Shown: in pieces, positions 60,714 through 64,000 of the stretch | Layout: each line of letters opens with the position of its first letter | Numbering within the stretch: the first letter of the stretch is position 1 | From: Dehalogenimonas etheniformans | GTDB taxonomy: Bacteria; Chloroflexota; Dehalococcoidia; Dehalococcoidales; Dehalococcoidaceae | Length of the DNA: 64,000 nt | Reading direction: 5' to 3' | NCBI RefSeq assembly: GCF_014672715.2 | Contig: NZ_CP058566.2 | Location: forward strand, 372,001-436,000 | Notes under the pieces: generated by a model | What the model was told of the DNA's origin: nothing | Databases searched by the model: none | Seen by the model: the letters and a program-made list of their open reading frames with translations, nothing else | Position numbers and translations under genes: made by a program

Positions 60714-61189
60714 TCCTTGATGATCTCCGCCACCCCACCGGCAACCCCGGCCGCCCCGCCGAGAATGCTGATGATCTTTTTGGCTTTTTCAAAGACCGCG
60801 TTTTGTCCGGTGTACTTGCGGCGAACCATTATTAGGGACAATTTACCGATAACTTCCGAGAATAACTTGATGTTTTCGGGATCGAGTTCCTCCAACAGCT
60901 CGATCTTGGAACGCAAAAGAACGATCTCGGCATCAAGCCCTTCGAGCTGTGCCGCCTCTTCCATCACCTCCTGCCGGGGAGTAGCGGCATACTTGGAATA
61001 GAATCCATGGATGCGGGCGTTCTGGTTGCCCGCACGGTTGCCCTCGCGGCGCACGGCGGCGGGAGTTTCGGGGTCCTTGTTTCGGATTTCGGAATTCGAA
61101 TTTCGGATTTCGGAATTCGAATTCCGGATTTCGGGTTGGGCTGTATTCTGTTGTAGGGAGGCATCTGTAGTACCAGTGTTCTCATTCAT
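60710..61189 (-). CDS. Terminase small subunit-like protein with 7-residue repeat
   Basis: A 159-residue protein just upstream of and overlapping the terminase large subunit by 4 bases. Residues ~20-38 repeat EIRNSNS, encoded by a 21-bp tandem repeat. Then REGNRAGNQNARIHGFYSKYAA resembles the start of bacterial terminase-like or HNH-associated small proteins ('GNxNAxKHGfYS'). The rest is a coiled coil (LEGLDAEIVLLRSKIELLEEL) with a Gly/Ala-rich end. The ATG at 61189 is preferred. Role in DNA recognition is inferred from its position. Confidence 0.65.
   Translation of the reverse strand: MNENTGTTDASLQQNTAQPEIRNSNSEIRNSNSEIRNKDPETPAAVRREGNRAGNQNARIHGFYSKYAATPRQEVMEEAAQLEGLDAEIVLLRSKIELLEELDPENIKLFSEVIGKLSLIMVRRKYTGQNAVFEKAKKIISILGGAAGVAGGVAEIIKE
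61080..61135. repeat. 21-bp tandem repeat inside the terminase small subunit gene
   Basis: Two perfect copies of a 21-bp unit (61080-61100 and 61101-61121) and a 14-bp partial third copy. Each unit begins TTTCGGATTTCGGAATTCG. It encodes the residue repeat EIRNSNS. Similar TTTCGGATTTCGG repeats are dispersed in many genomes. Confidence 0.85.
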
Positions 61190-61374
61190 GCCGAGAAGTA
61201 TAGCACAGATGTACTCTGATACTGTCAAGCGTTTCGTGTCGTTTTTGGTGTCATTTTCAAAAAATATATTTACGACAGAAGTTTACATAATGCGCAGACT
61301 ATCTTCTCCATTTATCTTGAGGGAATAACCTTAAGGTGTTATCATACGCAAAAATCAAGCAAAGAAGGTATCAT

Positions 61375-61641
61375 ATGCCTAAGTGTATTGTTCCCGGCTG
61401 CAATCAAGAAGGAGTCAATAAATTAGGCGTTCGATGTCGGGTTTGGCATCATGGTCATCCCACAAAGCGGAAGACCACCGCCTTGTGGGCTCCAGATACA
61501 GATGCATTCTTGTGCGATTGTCATGCCACTAGTGGTGCCACCATTACGCTCATCTACGAGACTGATGAATCACGTGGCATTAGGACTCAAGTCTTCTCAG
61601 CACAAAAAGTTTGTACCCGAAACACACCTATCAACGGTTAA
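61375..61641 (+). CDS. Small Cys/His-rich protein
   Basis: An 88-residue protein beginning MPKCIVPGCNQEGVNKLGVRC, with further His/Cys pairs (WHHGH, FLCDCHATSG). The two Cys pairs and histidines suggest a small zinc-binding fold. AAGAAGG lies before the ATG. It stands just before the DNA methyltransferase and may belong with the defence cassette or be a stray mobile gene. No family is recognised. Confidence 0.6.
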   Translation: MPKCIVPGCNQEGVNKLGVRCRVWHHGHPTKRKTTALWAPDTDAFLCDCHATSGATITLIYETDESRGIRTQVFSAQKVCTRNTPING

Positions 61642-61688
61642 TTAATTACCTATCATAATTTTCTTTTGAAACTTGAGAGGTTTCTACC

Positions 61689-62546
61689 TTGTTGCCGGAA
61701 TTTTTAAAGAATCAGATTTTATTGGGTGATGTAAAAGATTGGCTTCCTGAATTTCCTGATTCAAGCGTTGATTTGATAATCACGTCGCCACCCTATGCGG
61801 ACAGCAGGGCTGCAGCTTATGGCGGAGTTTGCCCGGAAAAATACGTTGAGTGGTTTTTACCCATCTCGGCCGAGCTTAAACGTATAATTAAACCAACAGG
61901 TTCCTTCGTTCTAAATATAAAAGAACGCATTGAAAATGGGCAACGCCACACGTATGTCATTGAACTCATCTTGGAGATGAAAAAACAGGGATGGCTTTGG
62001 ACTGAAGAATATATCTGGCATAAGAAAAACTGTTTCCCTGGAAAATGGCCTAATCGATTTAGGGACGCTTGGGAACGCTGTCTTCATTTTACAGTGTCAA
62101 AAAAGTTTGAAATGAATCAAGATTCGGTGATGGTGCCCATGGGAAATTGGCGGCACTCAAGACTTAAAGCATTGAGCGCAACAGATCAAGCCAGGGATAA
62201 TTCCCGGCTTCAAAGTGGTTTTGGCAAAAGAGTTGCCAATTGGGTTGGCAGGGAAAAAGCCTATCCGACGAATGTCCTAAATATGCCCACTGAATGCGGA
62301 AATAAGGGCCACAGTGCAACATTTCCCGTCGAACTACCGACTTGGTTTATTAAGCTATTTACTAGTGAAGATGAAGTGGTTTTGGATCCTTTTGTTGGTT
62401 CGGGGACTACTGCTATTGCCGCAAAAAACCTTAGTAGGCAATTCGTTGGGATTGATCTTAATGAAGAATATGTTAGGCTAGCTAAGAATAGGCTAGAGTT
62501 GCCCGAAGAGCTCACGGTCCCAGTCCCAAAAGGCCCGTTGGTTTAA
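61689..62546 (+). CDS. DNA methyltransferase, beta class (N4-cytosine or N6-adenine)
   Basis: A 285-residue DNA methyltransferase with the catalytic motif TSPPYADSRA near residue 36, typical of N4-cytosine enzymes, and the SAM motif VLDPFVGSGTTAIAAKNLSRQFVGIDLNEEYV at the C-terminal end. The order catalytic motif then SAM motif is the beta class. The middle (IWHKKNCFPGKWPNRFRDAWERCLHFTVSK) is the target-recognition area. It starts at TTG. It is convergent with the DUF3883 and helicase genes, which could be the restriction partners. Confidence 0.9.
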   Translation: MLPEFLKNQILLGDVKDWLPEFPDSSVDLIITSPPYADSRAAAYGGVCPEKYVEWFLPISAELKRIIKPTGSFVLNIKERIENGQRHTYVIELILEMKKQGWLWTEEYIWHKKNCFPGKWPNRFRDAWERCLHFTVSKKFEMNQDSVMVPMGNWRHSRLKALSATDQARDNSRLQSGFGKRVANWVGREKAYPTNVLNMPTECGNKGHSATFPVELPTWFIKLFTSEDEVVLDPFVGSGTTAIAAKNLSRQFVGIDLNEEYVRLAKNRLELPEELTVPVPKGPLV

Positions 62547-62560
62547 TTCAAGTAATTGAG

Positions 62561-63592
62561 TTACTCGATGGTTATCACTTTGAAACCAGCTACACCTCCG
62601 GGTGAAGTCTGATAGTTTCCAATTGCTCTGACTCGATATGATTCACACTCTTCGGTTAGCCGGGTACCGAGTAAACGGATTGGATCTTGAATTAATATTA
62701 GACTAGGACTCAATTCTGGCAATTCCTGGCTTCTAGGAATGTAATATAGCCAATATGATTGGCATTTAACTGATGCAAAACGCCGTTCACTTGCTGTCCA
62801 GTAGAAGATCAAAGTCGAATTCACCGAAGATTTCACTTCAATAAACCGCGGTGAAGCATCGGCGTTATACGATCTTATGTCATACGGTGATCTCGCGTTT
62901 GTTGCGCTTGCTCTCGTAACAAGCTCAGCCAAGTCGGCATGACCTTCGCCGCCAAGTCTTAATTTTTCAAAACTAATAACATATTCCTCAGCTGCTTTGC
63001 TTCGTTTACTCGCCAGAGCCAAAGCGTCATGAAGCTCCTCCTCCGTAACAGCCCAAAACGGTCCCACTATTTCTCTAATAAATTCAATATCGGTTGAAGT
63101 TGAAATCACTTCTAAATTTCGGTAACAAGTCAGGTCGAATGCCTGTAAGACCTGTAAGCCAAGAGCTTCAACAGTGTTTATCTGGTTTTTCTTAAGAAGA
63201 TAGTTGTTATCGTGAATTGATTTCTCAAAACAATCAAGAGCTCCAACAACATGTTCCCGGAGGTCCGGGTGTCCTAGTATTTCAGGAGATAAGAGCTTTA
63301 ACTGAAGGTTTGTAAATCGGTCAATATTGTTCGTAGAAATGTTTTTCAATCTTCGACCTAATTGAGTCAGTTCGAGGTCGTGATTATTTTGTTCTAACAA
63401 ACCAATCTCTAGCGAAACATCAATATAGAGATTAGGTTTTGGGATTTGATCGGTCGCGCCAGAATATTGGTAGATTGCACTTGCGATTGTTTGACGATCT
63501 CGCGGTGTGTCAGTCATAACATGCAATACGAGATTAAGTTCTCCAAAATGAGACATGCCCAATTCCGCAAGGAGTTCGGCTAGATTGCTCAT
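62561..63592 (-). CDS. DUF3883-like putative nuclease or restriction component
   Basis: A 343-residue protein. The last third (DIRSYNADASPRFIEVKSSVNSTLIFYWTASERRFASVKCQSYWLYYI) matches the DUF3883 pattern, whose D...E-V-K core is nuclease-like (PD-(D/E)XK). The N-terminal part is helical and unrecognised. DUF3883 occurs in restriction and phage-defence operons with SNF2 helicases. The gene overlaps the helicase gene by 4 bases. The DNA methyltransferase lies convergently just beyond it. It may cut unmodified DNA. Confidence 0.75.
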   Translation of the reverse strand: MSNLAELLAELGMSHFGELNLVLHVMTDTPRDRQTIASAIYQYSGATDQIPKPNLYIDVSLEIGLLEQNNHDLELTQLGRRLKNISTNNIDRFTNLQLKLLSPEILGHPDLREHVVGALDCFEKSIHDNNYLLKKNQINTVEALGLQVLQAFDLTCYRNLEVISTSTDIEFIREIVGPFWAVTEEELHDALALASKRSKAAEEYVISFEKLRLGGEGHADLAELVTRASATNARSPYDIRSYNADASPRFIEVKSSVNSTLIFYWTASERRFASVKCQSYWLYYIPRSQELPELSPSLILIQDPIRLLGTRLTEECESYRVRAIGNYQTSPGGVAGFKVITIE

Positions 63593-64000
63593 GTCGGTGG
63601 ACTATTCTGTAGTTCGGTGGTAAGACTGAGGAAGGCTGAACCTATTTCATCGTTAGTATCCGCAATCTCTGCTTGGTCGTCTTCGTCAAAACCTAATATC
63701 GCTGTGCTGTCGTTTAGGAATTGATATAGGGTCTCCTGTCGTTTGGTTAATCGTTGATTAACCGATCTTTCAATCGCGCAATCCAAGTAAGGGATCCAGT
63801 ATCTAGTGATTGCATTTGGTGGAAGGCCAACGCGATGAATACGATTCATGGATTGCAGGAATTGCCCACAATTGTATGTTCTATCCAGATATATCGCATC
63901 GTGGCATTCTCGATGGAGTGAGATCGATTCGGCACAAGCAGCGGGGTTGGCAAGTAAAAGCATTCTATTCGGATCGTTCAAGAATTCAGATATATTCTTT
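63589..64000 (-). CDS. SNF2/DEAD-like helicase, C-terminal part (cut by window end)
   Basis: The frame is open to base 64000 with no start inside, so only the C-terminal ~137 residues are seen. The helicase C-terminal motifs V-VI are present (MLLLANPAACAESISLHRECHDAIYLDRTYNCGQFLQSMNRIHRVGL), as in SNF2-type helicases of restriction systems. The end (ELQNSPPT) overlaps the DUF3883 gene by 4 bases. The TTG at 63981 is not a start. It probably provides DNA translocation for the DUF3883/methyltransferase cassette. Confidence 0.85.
   Translation of the reverse strand, partial: KNISEFLNDPNRMLLLANPAACAESISLHRECHDAIYLDRTYNCGQFLQSMNRIHRVGLPPNAITRYWIPYLDCAIERSVNQRLTKRQETLYQFLNDSTAILGFDEDDQAEIADTNDEIGSAFLSLTTELQNSPPT

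Overview
The window looks like a chromosome segment of a member of the Dehalococcoidia (Chloroflexota), close to Dehalogenimonas. This is inferred from gene content, not from a database search: a Tat-exported formate-dehydrogenase-like complex with an NrfD-type anchor, a full molybdenum-cofactor gene set around it, a trpEGDCFBA operon, an Lrp/aminotransferase pair, ThyX, a fused ferredoxin:thioredoxin reductase-rubredoxin, and dispersed repeats. Unusual for that group are a c-type cytochrome, a GMC flavoprotein and a large multicopper oxidase. Two in-frame TGA codons, each followed by a hairpin, indicate that the organism makes selenoproteins.

Layout. 1-0.84 kb: end of a large serine recombinase running into tRNA-Val, i.e. 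the edge of an integrated element. 1-3.1 kb: a glycerate-kinase-like gene and pilT. 3.2-4.7 kb: an intact IS6-like element with 8-bp target duplications and small membrane-protein passengers, next to gatCA. 6.6-7.2 kb: a ZTP riboswitch with its own promoter and terminator upstream of a membrane-anchored MazG-like protein. 7.3-12.8 kb: TfoX-N protein, glutaredoxin and FTR-rubredoxin, small lipoproteins, lrp plus aminotransferase, and small hypotheticals.

13.2-26.1 kb is an exported redox and surface region: a gluconate-dehydrogenase-like trio (Tat small subunit, GMC flavoprotein, cytochrome c), thyX, a Pro/Thr-rich lipoprotein, a 1343-residue multicopper oxidase and a 1309-residue MBG/YDG-repeat surface protein. 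26.2-37.6 kb is a molybdenum and formate island: mobB, fdhD, a MOSC gene, moaC, moaA, mog, moeA, mobA, then a selenocysteine formate dehydrogenase with Fe-S and NrfD subunits. MGD made by Mob/Moa/Moe proteins and sulfuration by FdhD would serve this enzyme.

37.6-41.2 kb looks like an AT-richer accessory island: methyltransferase, Fpg/Nei glycosylase, a broken transposase, and a decayed colicin-E5-like toxin with its presumed immunity gene. 41.3-42.9 kb holds molbindin, a sulfite-oxidase-fold lipoprotein and a selenocysteine peroxiredoxin-like gene. 42.9-49.6 kb is the trp operon under a tryptophan T-box. 49.8-59.2 kb carries a methyltransferase, a lipoprotein, a LmbE deacetylase, biotin carboxylase, small membrane proteins, a secreted Met/Gly-motif protein with an adjacent two-component system, and a phosphoesterase. 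59.3-64 kb holds an orphan terminase pair and part of a DNA methyltransferase/DUF3883/helicase cassette cut by the window end.
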